Notes: generated by a model from the letters alone, not told the origin. Shown: positions 26,691-39,270, counted from the stretch's first letter. The stretch: DNA of 64,000 nucleotides from Solea solea (GCF_958295425.1 NC_081136.1:26037436-26101435), one strand, 5' to 3'. Numbers and translations: made by a program.

Positions 26691-27817
26691 GAGCGAGCGC
26701 TGCGTTTGAGGACAAACGGATCCTTGGACTCCTTGAACCAGGGAACACATAAACCTCCATCACTATAAGACTTGACCTCTATAGACGTATGATATATGAA
26801 AAGTTTTATTATCCTAAATGGTATATCCACCATTTCAAAGTAAACTCCTATTTTTGACATAATGATGGTGCAATATTAAATCAAAAGTATATGTTTTAAA
26901 GAGCAGTTTCCAACTTGATTACAATGACAAACAATCATATGAGTTGGATCACTTCTATTTTGCCGGCGTGAAATATTTAAGTTAGCGAGTGAGTTTTATT
27001 GGATCTATAACATTTTAACAATACAACTTTTCATATATGTGTGTGGGCAGGATGTTCCTCTTCAGTTGACTTTCAAGACATAAACCACAGTCTGTGCTCA
27101 GCTAGGATGAGCCACACTTTCCTTTTGAGACGTCAATTTCCAGAGAGTTACAAACATGAGAGAGAGAGCGCGAAAGGTTGACATGATAAAACTGGATTTT
27201 CGTTTTTTAAAACCCAGTTATATCTTCAGATGTTTACAAGCGGGGGCGGGTGGTTATTGTGTTTCGGGGTTTTTTTTTAAACGTATTTCCTTGTTTACAG
27301 AGGTGCTTCTCACAAACACACACCCATATAAATGCACTTACACACCGGCAGCGGGAGTTTTCTTTTAATCCGTGGCTTTAACCAGTTCAAGCCTGCATTT
27401 GACCAACAGTGCAGCCTGCCAAAGTGTCCTTGAGCAAGGCATGGTATCTCCACCACCTCTGAGGTACGTGACGTCCAATCTGAGAAAGGCAGGGAGGAGG
27501 ACAACACTGCGGCTTGGTTTTAGGGGAGGTGATGCCCTCTGGTGGCTTCACTTGAGGCTCGTAGCTCTAACGCTGAATGTTGATCCTTCACATACAAATT
27601 GGAGTCGTTACAGATTCATCAAATTGATTCTGAGTTTCAGTAATGTCAGTTTAGATTTGTCGTTTGAGCTCAGCTGACAGTTACTTTCTTTTTAGAATCA
27701 GGTTCAGGGCTACAGGACACTTTCTATCTAGTTGTTTACCTCTGTGTCACTGACATTGTCATTACCTTTTTTAAACATTCACTTGGGCCAGTCAGTGGTG
27801 GCACAGCCTCTACACCT

Positions 27818-27819
<2 letters not shown>

Positions 27820-27853
<34 letters not shown>
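27820..27853. repeat. CA microsatellite in the navigator 3' UTR
   Basis: A (CA)n run; a second, shorter run lies at 28059-28081. Confidence 0.95.
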
Positions 27854-27856
<3 letters not shown>

Positions 27857-30543
27857 CAGTCATGACTTGAGCCTCACGGTGCTTCTCTCCTGCCCTGAAC
27901 CTCATCATCAGTGTCAGGCACTGCCATGTCGCTCCTCTCTGCCCTGCATGCCAACAAGCACAATGACAGCTCATTGTCCGTGTCATCGGCCACATCGTTA
28001 CTGTGAAGCAAAATATGGACAAGTGCCAATGTTTCCCTTTGATTTACTGCCAAATGTACACACACACACACACACACACATAACCAAACACTTCCCACCA
28101 CAATGCAAAGCTGCCCATTTGTGGACTTAGATTTAGTTCTTTTTTCCGCTTTATTTACATCTGAAGCATGTTGTTACAGCGCACAACAGCATCAGCTGAT
28201 CATTTGCTAAGCTCCTCCCCTAATCAGTGACTGTCCGCTCATGTCCGTCAAGCTTTGGATTTCTCCTCCTGAGCTCTTACGTTCAGATACTCAGTGTTGA
28301 AAAAAAGAAAAAAAGGCTGGCGTTGATTGAAGCCTTTCCTAATCCAAAAAGACAAGAGTAAATAATGCAAGGACTAGATTTAGCAGCGTTAGTTGTGACC
28401 CATGAACACTCTCCAGATACAAACTGTAAGACTTTGTTGTTTTGATGTCTAATAAGCTTTAGAATATATAAATCCATTGGTGCAAATGGACTTTTCGAAG
28501 AACAAAAAGTGTTACGTAATGTATGCCGCTGTCAAAGTGCCAAAGACCAATTTTAGGAGACAGTTGTTATTATAACGAATGAGCTGGAAAATGTAAAGCT
28601 TGACTGGCATAGTGTACAGTGTATAAAGGGGGTGGGGCTTAGCAGATAGTCCTTTGAAAATAGTTTCATCTCGTTGTGATCTAAGTAGAAAATGGGGGAA
28701 TTTCAGACAGTAACAGGACAACAGTAGGCTGGATAATTAACTGGTGTCACCTGACAGAGCTGTGACACTGTTTTATCACTTAAAAAAAAAAATATTGATT
28801 ATTATAAAAACTGACAATATAAAATGGCTGCGTCTTGCTTGGAAATCTCTGGCACTCATGTGAGAGTCTGCAGTTCAGCGTCTGCAGTTCATCTGGGATC
28901 CATGAGGTACCAAAAAAATAACTATCATTAGTATTTTGAAATGCAAATTAAAGAGATCAGCTCAGTAACTCTATATGAGAACAGTGGTGCTGGTGCTTTC
29001 TCACTGCCTTAAATGTGCAAACGTTTGGGAGGCTGATGGATGATGATGATGATGATGATGATGAAGATGCTGCTTGTAGCTTGAAAAACAGCTTCTTGTT
29101 TGTGGTCGCTCTCTCACATCCCACCCTCCGCTTCTTCTTGTTCCCGACAGTTGAAGTATAAAAGAGTCATTGCTGTCATTTGAATTCAAAAACTGACCAA
29201 TATTGTAAAAACATTTAAAAGGGACGGGGTATTTTTTTAGTTGTTGTTTTGCGCCCAGTTGAGCTGGGCTCACTTGAACAGACAGGAGCACAACCAAACT
29301 GTTTTGGGTTTTCTAGCCTGATGAGCATGTTTTAAAGCTTTTTAAAGGGGATGCATTGAGAAGAGACCTTTACCTTTATGTATGCGTATTGGACGGAAGC
29401 CATTTTAAATTTTGATTGTCCTCTCTTTGTTTAACGAGTGGGTTGGTTTTGCACACTTTGAGGTCGGGGGTGGGTTGTAAATACTTAAGTCTTGCACAGT
29501 GAATCAAAGATGCATTCTGCTCTGTTGATGTTACAATATGCTTATCCCGCTGAGTAAATTATTGTACTTTGAAAACAGAGGGGAGGGGAAAAAAGGAAGG
29601 CAAAAACTCAACACGCTGTCAGAAACAGGTATGTGTCTTGTAGTGATTGGATGTTTCGCCTATGCAGGAGGCCAACGGTGTAAAGTTAGTGAACTGTTTG
29701 TTGACTCACTGACATCACAGACTGAGAACAAAAAAAAAGAAAAGAAAAAAAGAGGCACTTTTCCAGTTTTCCCGCATCCTGCCATAATCTCTTCTGGATC
29801 CTCTCTGTCTATATGAATGCCTGTTGTTTCTTAAAAGCACTTCTCTGTGGACATTTTAACCCAAGCTTACCGCCACGTTGGGCTTGTTCGCTGTTTGAGG
29901 CACTGAAGCTGACCTGACACCGTACTGTATACACTTACCAACAACCAACCGGTGCTACTTGTCAGTCAAAGCCCACCAGAGACGAGTCACATTGTCACAA
30001 CCTCAGGACAATCCAATCCTATACAATCCTACCTGTGTTTAGCTTCACGTGTCTCGACAGCCAGGCCTCTGATGGTTCGCACATTTCAGTACAATATATG
30101 TTGCCAACTTCACCGTCCTTGTGTCTGCAAGGGTGTGTGGTTGCATGCTAAGGGAGCAGTTACCATAGTAACAGGTGGCTCCTTAACTTGACTTACACCT
30201 ATGTATCAAACCTGAGCTTAGCTATCCCACATTTAACCTCTCAGCTACTCTACACTCCTGTTGTAGGCCATTAGTTCAGAGCTTGGACGCCGTTAACAGT
30301 GTACACCGTCGTGCTAATGATTAACCGGTAACAATTTTTTCCCCACTTACACCTTTGCAGTTACATCTCAGTTGAAAACCATAGCATTTACTCTGGTTGG
30401 AGAGAAAGTTTTCTTCTTTTCTGGGTGAAACATTTGTCCTTAAATGTTTTATATTTTGTACATTTGTATGTAACATATCATGTAAATAGACAGAGACAGT
30501 GATTTAACTCATCTGGAGGATTTTGTAGTCTTTGTAAAGCCCT

Positions 30544-30549
30544 AATAAA
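30544..30549 (+). terminator. Poly(A) signal AATAAA, likely end of the navigator transcript
   Basis: Canonical hexamer downstream of an AT-rich, TGTA-containing stretch and followed by a GT-rich segment. It is the last good signal before the C4orf3-like gene. Confidence 0.5.
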
Positions 30550-30799
30550 TGGTATTTGGTGTCACACAAGCAAACAACACGCTGAGTTTCTGTCTTTTGT
30601 GTCCATGTGAGATGAACCGGTGGGATCTGTATATCAGGGGTGGGGTGAGATCATCAGAGGTGGGTTGCCATAAACTGCCAAAGTAAAGAAAGAAGAGTGG
30701 TGAGTTATTGCATGGGTCAACATGTAATAGTTTCCCAGTGCTTTGAGATCGTCCCAAAACATGGCACTAGTATGTTCACACACAATGCGACAGTGGAGT

Positions 30800-30980
30800 G
30801 TAATCATCTCTTTTTATACACAAATGTCTCTTCATTTGATCCCAGACAAACTCGATGATGTTCACATCAGGGCTCTGTGTGGGGGCCATACCTTCACTTC
30901 CAGGTCTCCTTGATCTTTACACTGAGGAAAATTCTTAATTACAATGGCTGTGTGTTTGGAGTTGTTGTCTTGCTATGGCC
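30800..30980 (-). mobile_element. Tc1/mariner-like transposase relic
   Basis: Read on the minus strand, the segment contains QDNNSKHTA and, after a frame shift, SPDVNIIEFVWDQMKRH. These resemble the second-Asp and DD34E glutamate blocks of Tc1-like transposases. The frame is broken and no full open reading frame or terminal repeats are visible, so it is a dead fragment between the navigator gene and the C4orf3-like gene. Confidence 0.7.
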
Positions 30981-31277
30981 ACTGTGACCTGGCATGGACT
31001 GGCGCATTGTACATTTTTTGCAGAAATTAGAGCTTTATTCATAAAGATGGAAAATGTTGGTGTTCAAATATTCTGTCTCAAAACGATACTGGGAGATTTT
31101 AAAGAAGAAATGACTAAGCGAATAGGAAAAGTGTTACTTGAAATACAGGCTATAACAAACTGTAATGTAAACTCCGAACATTGGGGGGCAGCAATGCAGT
31201 GTCTCTTTTGCCGGAAACAACATCAAGAATGAGGTCACGTGTTTCCGGGGTGGCTCGCAGCTCAAACGGAAGCAAAC

Positions 31278-31445
31278 ATGGGACTCGGCGCAGCTCCTGA
31301 AAGAGAATCCGAGGAAGATGTTAAAATGTTTAAATCTAAATCCGCGGCGGTGTCTTTACCGAAACACTCTTACTGGTTTGACTTCTGGCTGTTCGTGCTC
31401 TTTGATATCGTGTTTTTCCTCGTCATGTATTTCATAGTTCCGTGA
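31278..31445 (+). CDS. c4orf3: C4orf3 / another-regulin (ALN)-type single-pass membrane micropeptide, 55 aa
   Basis: A small tail-anchored membrane protein. In mammals C4orf3 (another-regulin) lies in the endoplasmic reticulum and inhibits the SERCA calcium pump. The ORF encodes a charged cytosolic N-terminus (about residues 1-28) and then SLPKHSYWFDFWLF and a hydrophobic helix ending MYFIVP at the C-terminus. Human C4orf3, as I recall it, has the near-identical LPKHSYWLDLWLF block at the same place. Human is 66 aa, this is 55. A frame-compatible GTG-led extension exists upstream, but ATG at 31278 is the natural start. The TGA is followed at once by AAAAG|GTGAGT, a strong 5' splice site, so the rest of the mRNA is a separate 3' UTR exon. 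An E-box-like TCACGTG and ETS-like CGGAAG sites lie just upstream, as in a housekeeping promoter. Confidence 0.88.
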   Translation: MGLGAAPERESEEDVKMFKSKSAAVSLPKHSYWFDFWLFVLFDIVFFLVMYFIVP

Positions 31446-31642
31446 AAAGGTGAGTGGCACTAGTTAGCCGAGGGCGGTTACGGAAGTTTCAGGACGAACT
31501 TACTACTAGTCATTATTGACACAACGACACAATGAATATCATTTCTTCAACGCTGTTTTTTTAAATTTAACTTAAACTTCCCAAAGCCCGGAAGTTTGTC
31601 CCAATTCGCAACACATTCGTCGAAGCTTGTCTGTTTGTATTG

Positions 31643-31644
<2 letters not shown>

Positions 31645-31703
<59 letters not shown>

Positions 31704-31727
31704 GTGTGTGTGTATATATATATATAG
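31645..31727. repeat. TA microsatellite
   Basis: A near-pure (TA)n run with a short GTGTGTG interruption, in the intron of the C4orf3-like gene. A second TA run lies at about 32229-32302 in the same intron. Confidence 0.95.
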
Positions 31728-32260
31728 TATATGTAGTATCATAGTACTACATACAAGTAAAAAGATATCTACAATGTCAATACACTGCCTTACCTCATAA
31801 CATTAACATTTTTAATTTAATCTGGATCCATACCTGGATCATCACCTAAACCAAACAATTTCTTTTTTGGTCTTAACCTACATTCTCAGAATTCTCCTTT
31901 ATTTTTGAGTTTCTGCTCACAGACAGACAGATGAGACTGAAAACAAAAAATCTCCTTGCCACAGGTAATAAATTGGCATATAACAACTAAACAGAAGTCG
32001 AGGACCAGACTCGGTTAAATAATACAAGTTTAAGAACAGACCAAGCTCATAGGTTGAATAAAGTCACAAATCAGAGATCAAATTTGAATTTAAAGATCTG
32101 CCATGTTAAGATACATTTGTGAACGCAATGGATACATTTTTCATAAAATATAATTAAATTGATTTTTATCATGGAATAGCCTCAGAAAGCTTATTATCAA
32201 CACTGGACTACTGTTTAAAAAACACATCTATACATATATTTATATTTATTTATATATATA

Positions 32261-32304
<44 letters not shown>

Positions 32305-32879
32305 TTAATCTTAAATAATTAATTAATAACTGTCCATTGAACTCAGCAGTATATTTCATCCGTCTAACCTGATTTTCTTTGCTGTATTTAAGTTGAACAG
32401 CACATACAGGCCTGTAGTCACATACATCTTAACCAATAACAATTTTACCAATATTTTTTACTGGATGTATAAAGCTACAAGAGAAGTAGCACGTTTAACC
32501 TGAGTTGCAAAATAGTTTATTTTTAATCATTTTTGATAATTATTAATCTATAAAATATGAAACTCAGGAAACTGGGCTTGTCTACATAAACCAACAAATT
32601 CATACATACAGTATAAGGAAATGGCACCAGCATTTATTGTGCTTGTTTGCCTAGAAAAATTATAAAATGTGACTCATTTTTCTGTCAGTCAAACAATCTA
32701 ATGGTCAGCTGATAAACTTCCTGTGATTGCGATTTTTCACTAACGCTGACCTTAAATTACCCTCATGAATGTACTAAACCTGTTCAGTTCAAACTGCTGT
32801 CATTCACTACTTCATAACTTTATTTTAATCAGTAACCTTTTTCTATATTTGGAACTGTCTGCCACTTGTTTTTAATCAG

Positions 32880-33460
32880 GCTTCATGGATTTTACCATTT
32901 TATTTTTGTCCCTCTTTTTAAAGTTGTCTCCTGGATTTTGGAGCCTGAGGACATGCTGGCCCCGCCCTTTAGTCTGGAATGCAAACCGAGCTTTGACTGA
33001 ACTGAACGTTGCATTATCTGACATAACATCTCAAGCTTCCACGCCTTGGACCATGAAACCATGGCATCCTGCTTTCATATCAGAGATTTGAACCACAAAA
33101 TGCCTTCCCCTTCTGACCCTGTGCCAGCTGCTGCTGCTGCTTCTTCCTGGACTGCATCATGTTGTTACCATGGGGAAGGAGGGGGGAAAATGAAATATTT
33201 ATATATTGAAGAGTGGCAATTGCACCATGAAGACTTGTAAAAATGTATCTATAATATCACTAAAATGCTATTTTAAGTATTATCATTATAAATATGTCAG
33301 ACCACAGCACCAACAATTAACTCCTGGAAAGAGAAGAGCCGTTTTGAAAAAAATAATACAAAGCATTGGATAAGTGATCACATTGTACTTGCTTTGTGAA
33401 AACATTAAAAAACAATGTAGTGACAGTTTGCACATACTGGAAATAAAGTGATTCTCTCTA
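32880..33460 (+). other. Probable 3' UTR exon of the C4orf3-like gene
   Basis: The coding exon ends in a splice donor right after its stop. Candidate acceptors are TTTTTAATCAG at about 32879 and CTTTTTAAAG at about 32923. The following non-coding stretch runs to AATAAA at 33442-33447. Exact exon borders are inferred. Confidence 0.45.
33442..33447 (+). terminator. Poly(A) signal AATAAA for the C4orf3-like gene
   Basis: Canonical hexamer (context GGAAATAAAGTG) at the end of the inferred 3' UTR exon and about 500 bp before the next gene's start codon. Confidence 0.5.
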
Positions 33461-33960
33461 CCTGCTGAATGGTGACTATTCCATCTTAAGCACTTTAAGG
33501 CTTCACAGTTGCTCACAGTTCAGAACATACGTTCACCAACAGTACAGTGATCACTTTCTGCAATGAGTTTGTGTTTTCAACCAGGTGTGTCTTTCTCTTT
33601 AACTGAGCAGTAAATGAAAGGATTGATTCAGATACACTCAATACAATATAATTCAGTGATCACTGTGTTGACGCTCACACAGTAGCCACAAGCTAAATCC
33701 TGTAGACGGCTACTGAAATACATTTGCTTTATATAGCGATAATATAAAGAAAATATAAAGTATAGCTTTGCTTTTCGATTTTGATCAGGTAAAGAGTTAT
33801 CTTTTTCATTTCGTTGCCTTCAGGTTTGCTCGGTATTTTGAAGACTTTTATTTTGAAAAGAGGTAGGCATGTTTCCGCTTCGGCAAGCGCTGCTGACAAA
33901 TGACTTGTAACCATTAGTTTGGAGGAGACTCTCGTAAACGTGTTTGTGTGTGTTGTGTCA

Positions 33961-36900
33961 ATGATGGACACGTCTGTCAGTTCGTATCAGCTGGAAAACA
34001 CAGGTCTGTCGCTGCTAACCTTAACTAGCTTTCTCACGTTGTGTGGTTAGCATGTTTTCCCCCGCCAACACCAGTGATTGTAGCTAACGTATACCAATAT
34101 AAACATTGAAACGTAAAGCCTGAACAACAGTCACTGTTTTTAAATATTGTGTTAAGTAAATAAAACACTTTATGTTGTTTTATCACTATCTTTGTCTTTG
34201 AACCAGTGTCTATGCTACAATGCTCATCGTTATGCCAAGTTGCGAACTTAAGCTAAATGAGTTATTGTTTATGTTTATGGCTCCTGGTGAGTGAGAGAAA
34301 TTAATTGATGCAGAATATAATGTTGAACGGCTGTATGTGTGTGTAGAAAAAGAAACATGGAAGAGCTGAGTTTATAATCACTACAGTACAGGATTTTAAG
34401 TGCCGTTGTCGTTCTGTGAAAGTTGGTGGCTGCCTGCACCACTGCAACAACCCTGACTGATTCTCTTCATTATTTTAAATAACGTTGACAAAAGGAGATG
34501 GATAAGGTTTACTCGGTGAGCAGCAATGAAGTACCAGCTTAATATCAATGTTATGTTCTCGTTCATACCCTATATTGACTTAGAGAAATCACTCTAAAGT
34601 GTAGTTTTCAGTTTTCCACAGTGTCCCTTGGATTTCGATTAAATTACACAGTAACGCAGACATATGAGGTACTGTTATATGTTTTCCCCCAAGCAAAACT
34701 GACATTTTTAGCTGAATATATCCTTTTTCATCATTTCTTCCTCTGGCCATGGCCTGCATCCCCAGAACATGTCATCAAAAATCTTTCCTGTCATTTTGGA
34801 GTTCACAGACAAATGTGGCCTTGGTGGAGGATAAAAAAAAAGGGGGGAGAAATATGACCTGTCACTTCACAGAGGCTTGTCATGACCCTGTTCACCTCAC
34901 GCCTGTGTTTGTACAGATGTGTTCCTGCCGTTGTCATCACTGAGGTTGCTTATCCCTCCTCTGAGGTTGCTGTCTGCAGCCATGTGGCAGGTGGCTCAGC
35001 GGAGAGACATTCTCGATTATGAAAAGCTGGACGAGTTTGTTTCGCTGGTAACAGCCACAGTTCCAGACCTGCTCAGTCCAAAGCAACGAGGCAAACTACT
35101 TCTCCGACTGCGAGCCAGAGTAAGAGTTGACCAACGGAGAGACTGCTGTGTGTCTAGTGTATATCTCCACTCTATAGGAGGGGACCCCTGATACCCCTGG
35201 GCTATTAAACCAAACTTGACCACTTAGCGGAAATGGGGCTTTAATTACTGGGCTTCAGATGAAAAAGTCCCGCTTATCTTTGTGTCTCTCTCCTCAGATT
35301 ATTCTTGAGCTGTGCAGGGATGAGAAAACAGCCAACATGTTGTGTATACAGCCTTATTTGGAACGAATCCGCCCACCAGGATACACAGGGGTAAGTCACA
35401 AGTGCATAATGCAAACTATGACTGCACAAAATGATGTTTTTAACGAGTCTGATTGCACAGATTTGTTTGTTTTCTATGTGTTTATGTGTGAGGTGAGAGA
35501 GAGAAAACATGTTGGGGGGGAGCTGAGTGAATCAAAGCCCTTCTCCAGCTGCTGTAACATGGATGATTTGAACTATTAAAAGAAGGACATTTACTGTAAA
35601 TGTTGTAGTGCACTGATGGCTATAAATCAATCAATATTTGGGCACTGAGAAATGTTAAAACACTGAAACTGCAGCAGGTCAGAGGACATCAGCTGTGGAG
35701 GTGCTCTTTACTGTGTCCTCAGGAGTCATTCATGCTAAAGATTTAGACCACAATTGCCTCAAACCACATCTGAATGTGGTTTTTGTGAGCAGATCTTAAG
35801 ATGCAGTTTGGTGTGTTCAGACCTGTACTTAGGACTGTCCACTTGTGATCTGATCATTCATGACAGATTTTAATACCAAGTCTGGACAGGGTCTTAACAT
35901 ATGTACAGCACAGTCAAGGCTTGTCCCCTGTAACCATCAGCCAGATTAATATGCTTATGTTGTTTGGAGATGATTGAGTACCAGTCACTGTATACTCAGA
36001 GCGGAGATGCAGAGGTGGATGCTGAGGAGGCAATTTTCATGGAGCTCATCCTAACACTCGTCAAAGACCCAGCAGAGAGGGAGCACTTTTATCAGGCAAA
36101 TCCCACACTGATTTTTTTTTTTGTGCACTTAATTGTTTTCTGTAATTATACTTTGTGTGCACAGCTGGATTTTAAAGTAACACTTTTTCCTTTGTTCTTC
36201 TCAGGAGGTTTTCCCTACAGACTATGGTTCCAACTATGATACAGACACGCAGCTGCTTGTGTGGGAGCTTCTTTCCAAAATGGAGAAACTCCTGCCAGTA
36301 CCTGACCTCGGCCAGGTGGGAAATGACAGTACAACTGGTGCTATCATTATCGTAGTATAACTAACTCCTGAGGATTGCGTTTGACATGGATGACTGGTCA
36401 CTGCCATTGTCCTTATATTCAAAATATTGAATATATACTACCTTAAACATCAAGCAGTCAGATAGTCAGGTTGTACTGGCAACAACATTAGTGATTATTT
36501 TGAGTTCTAAGCAATATGGTGGTGATCTTGTCATCATGTTATTGTAGCAATGCTATAATGACCATACAATATAATTATTTCTCAATCACTTTATTGGAAC
36601 ACATCCAGAAACATTTATGCAGTTTAAAAAATGGCTTCTACAGGATAAAGTGTCAATATTTAGTGTGACCTATCCTTACACTTAACTTAACTTGACTCGG
36701 ATTCTCTTGGGTGGAACCTTAATTAATGTTAGTGGTAAAACATGTGTTTGCCCAACTATATCATGTTAACAAATAAAAAAAAGGTCTATTACACCAGGTT
36801 GATTCAAGATATGCTTGAGCATTATATACACATGTTGTATGAGTTCAACTTAACTCATTAACAGCTTGATAGTATATAAGACCAACTTTCAGTCACATCC

Positions 36901-38999
36901 TTCCAATCCAAATGCCAGTGATCACAGAATTACAGACAGCTGGTGGTACCCTGAGACCTTTGCACAGTACTGTAGATGTGAAACAAGTTTCATTGAGTCA
37001 CATGTTCACTGTCTCATTATGGTTTTTATTGTCAAAATAGACTGTTTCATGGCTGACCTCTGCACCCTCTGTACTGAAGGACTGCCTGCAGGCACTTTCC
37101 AATCCTGATGACCTGAGGTCTTTACTGAAACACCATAAATGCCTGGAACACCTTGGCACTCAAGGTAAGAAAACCAGAGGCAGTGTGATCTGGGATCCAA
37201 AGTTTTTGCCAACTTTTAATCATTAAAACAAGTTCTCTGATTTTCCAGCTTCTTAAATTTGAAAATGTTCTAGTTTGTTTGCTCCAGATAACAAAAAAAC
37301 TAAACAATCATTTTAATAATTTTAGTCTGGAGACAAAACAAGACATTTGTGAACATAATCATTTCAAGTTTGGGAAACGCGCATCAACATTTCTCACATT
37401 TTGTTGACTAAAGAGCTAATCAAGAAAATAATTGTTAGTTGCATTCCTAGTTGCAAGGTTTTATGCGGCAACACAGCGAACGTAAAACATTCTGCATATT
37501 CTCTGTTCTGTATAGGTACATCTGTGGAGATGTCCATGCAGGTCTTTGCCTGCTCCTATTGTCCATTCTTCCACATGCAGGAGTCATACCTGCTGCAGCA
37601 CATTGAGCACAGTCACCCAGAGCACTTTGGCAAAGTCCAGGAGGCTGCAGAAACAACTGAGGCCCCAAAGAAGAGGTTCCAGTACCCTGAGTTCCCAAAG
37701 CCTTTCCCCATCCACGTTAGACCTGACCCCCACATGTGTCAGGAATGTGGCAAAACTTTCACCCGTGCCTCAGATGTGACTCGTCATCAGCGGACGCACA
37801 CAGGTGAGCGGCCTTACACCTGCGAGGAGTGTAAGAAGGGCTTCAGGAACTCTTGGGATCTGACTCGACACCAGCGCATTCACACCGGAGAGCGGCCCTT
37901 CCTCTGTTCCCAGTGTGGCAAACGCTTCACACAGATGGGTCTGCTCAAACTGCACTTTGAACGAACCACGTGTGGCCAGACATGCGACCCTCCGCTAGAC
38001 TTAACTACAGAGGTTGTAGTAGCAGATGAGACTTTAGAGAAAGATGATGGTCTGTACAAATGTCAGAAATGTGGGGAGAGCTTCAGTAGCATCCTGGAGC
38101 GGCTGAGGCACAGGCAGGGCCATGTGGCACGCAGACAATACAAATGCTCACTGTGTGAGAAGATCTACAGCAGAGCTTCAGATTTAAAGAGACACCAGAT
38201 GAAGCACACAGGTGAGCGACCATTTGCCTGTGAGTGTGGCAAAAGCTTCACCCATGTATGGCTTCTAAATAAGCACCAGCAGATCCATAGCAGGGACCGT
38301 CCATACCCGTGCACAGAGTGTGGGAAGAGCTTCACACAGCTCCAGATACTCAACAGGCACCTGCTAACCCACAACGGCCAGCGGCCTTTCCAGTGCTCCT
38401 ACTGTGAGAAGAGCTTCACTCAATTGGCCAGCCTCAAACGCCATGAGAGAACCCACACAGGTGAGAGGCCATACATCTGCAGCACCTGTGAGAAGACATT
38501 CCTCACACATGGAGAGCTGGGCCGACACCAGCGCAGCCACAGCAACTTCAGGCCATTCAGCTGCTCACAGTGCCCCAAGAGCTTTAAAACTAAGCGTGCT
38601 CAAAGTGAACACCTCAATACACACACAGGTGAGCGGCCCTTCGCATGCGCGCACTGTGGAAAGACGTTTGCCAAGTCCACCTCGCTCGTCCGGCATAACC
38701 TGACTCACACAGGAGAGCGACCCCACCAATGCCCTCACTGCGGAAAGTCTTTTCTCACTTCCGGTGAGCTCCTCCTCCACAAGCGTATCCACACAGGAGA
38801 AAGGCCTTATCCCTGCTCCTACTGTGAGAGGAGGTTCAGATGCTCCTCTGACCTCAACATGCACATCAGGACACATACTGGGGAGAAGCCACACAGCTGT
38901 CTTTTCTGTAAGAAAGCCTTCTCTACATCTACGAGGCTGAAGAGACACATGCGCACACACATAAACAAAGGCATAGCTGGGGAGTCATTTAATATTTGA
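33961..38999 (+). CDS. TINF2_N-domain C2H2 zinc-finger protein (727 aa, 7 exons)
   Basis: Exons: 33961-34003, 34917-35119, 35298-35390, 35970-36095, 36205-36315, 37041-37164, 37516-38999; all phases agree and sum to 728 codons. The first six exons encode a domain like the N-terminus of the shelterin protein TIN2: [85 protein letters not shown]. The last exon encodes about 15 C2H2 fingers with TGERP-type linkers, including [18 protein letters not shown]. Finger 4 ends in Cys instead of His, and finger 7 has CxC (FACECGKSF) instead of CxxC. The TINF2_N plus zinc-finger layout is known in fish predicted proteins, so this is not TIN2 itself. Function is probably nuclear DNA binding; a telomere role is unproven. 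The exon 1 start is the least certain part. The intron after 36095 appears to use a GC donor. Confidence 0.85.
37205..37447 (-). mobile_element. Palindromic AT-rich MITE, partial inverted copy
   Basis: Read on the minus strand it has GCAACTAACAATTATTTTCT and CAAATGTCTTGTTTTGTCTC, and then decays. It sits in the last intron of the TINF2_N zinc-finger gene and ends 70 bp before the zinc-finger exon. Confidence 0.65.
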
Positions 39000-39059
39000 G
39001 CTGCCAGAAGCATGATTCTTGTAATTTAAATTTAAATTGACAAGAGTGAAAACCGCCCT

Positions 39060-39270
39060 AATAAAGATTAAGTGCATTACCAGCACTCAAAAGGTCTGAT
39101 TATAAAAACAGTAGCCTTGTGCCTGTAGATGCCTTTTCCTTTTGACCTCAGATTTAAAACAGTTACAATATTGAAGATTTAAAATGTAATAATTTGTGAT
39201 GCCCTTTGTCCTTTTTTTTTACTTTTTTCTAAAATTATGTAATTGGACATCATTAACTTGTTTAAATAAA
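39060..39270 (+). terminator. Poly(A) signals of the TINF2_N zinc-finger gene
   Basis: Two AATAAA hexamers lie 60 and 265 bp after the stop, at 39060-39065 and 39265-39270. Either could end the transcript. Confidence 0.5.

Larger units (their letters stand above)
26691..30570 (+). other. nav3: Probable 3' UTR of the navigator gene
   Basis: After the TAA stop at 26688-26690 there is no further coding exon. The first convincing poly(A) context is AATAAA at 30544-30549, after an AT-rich tract with several TGTA motifs, which gives a 3' UTR of about 3.86 kb. The stretch holds CA repeats at 27820-27853 and 28059-28081, a GAT trinucleotide run near 29039-29063, and purine-rich tracts. Earlier polyadenylation sites cannot be excluded. 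Confidence 0.5.

Noticed and set aside
34498..34506. Alternative first exon ATGGATAAG for the TINF2_N gene.
   Set aside because: Its donor (GTTTAC) is weak and the phase is wrong for the exon at 34917; 33961-34003 fits both donor and phase.
37401..37515. N-terminal extension of the zinc-finger ORF ([11 protein letters not shown]...).
   Set aside because: It is intron and MITE sequence read through. A splice acceptor at 37515 joins in phase to the TINF2_N exon ending at 37164.
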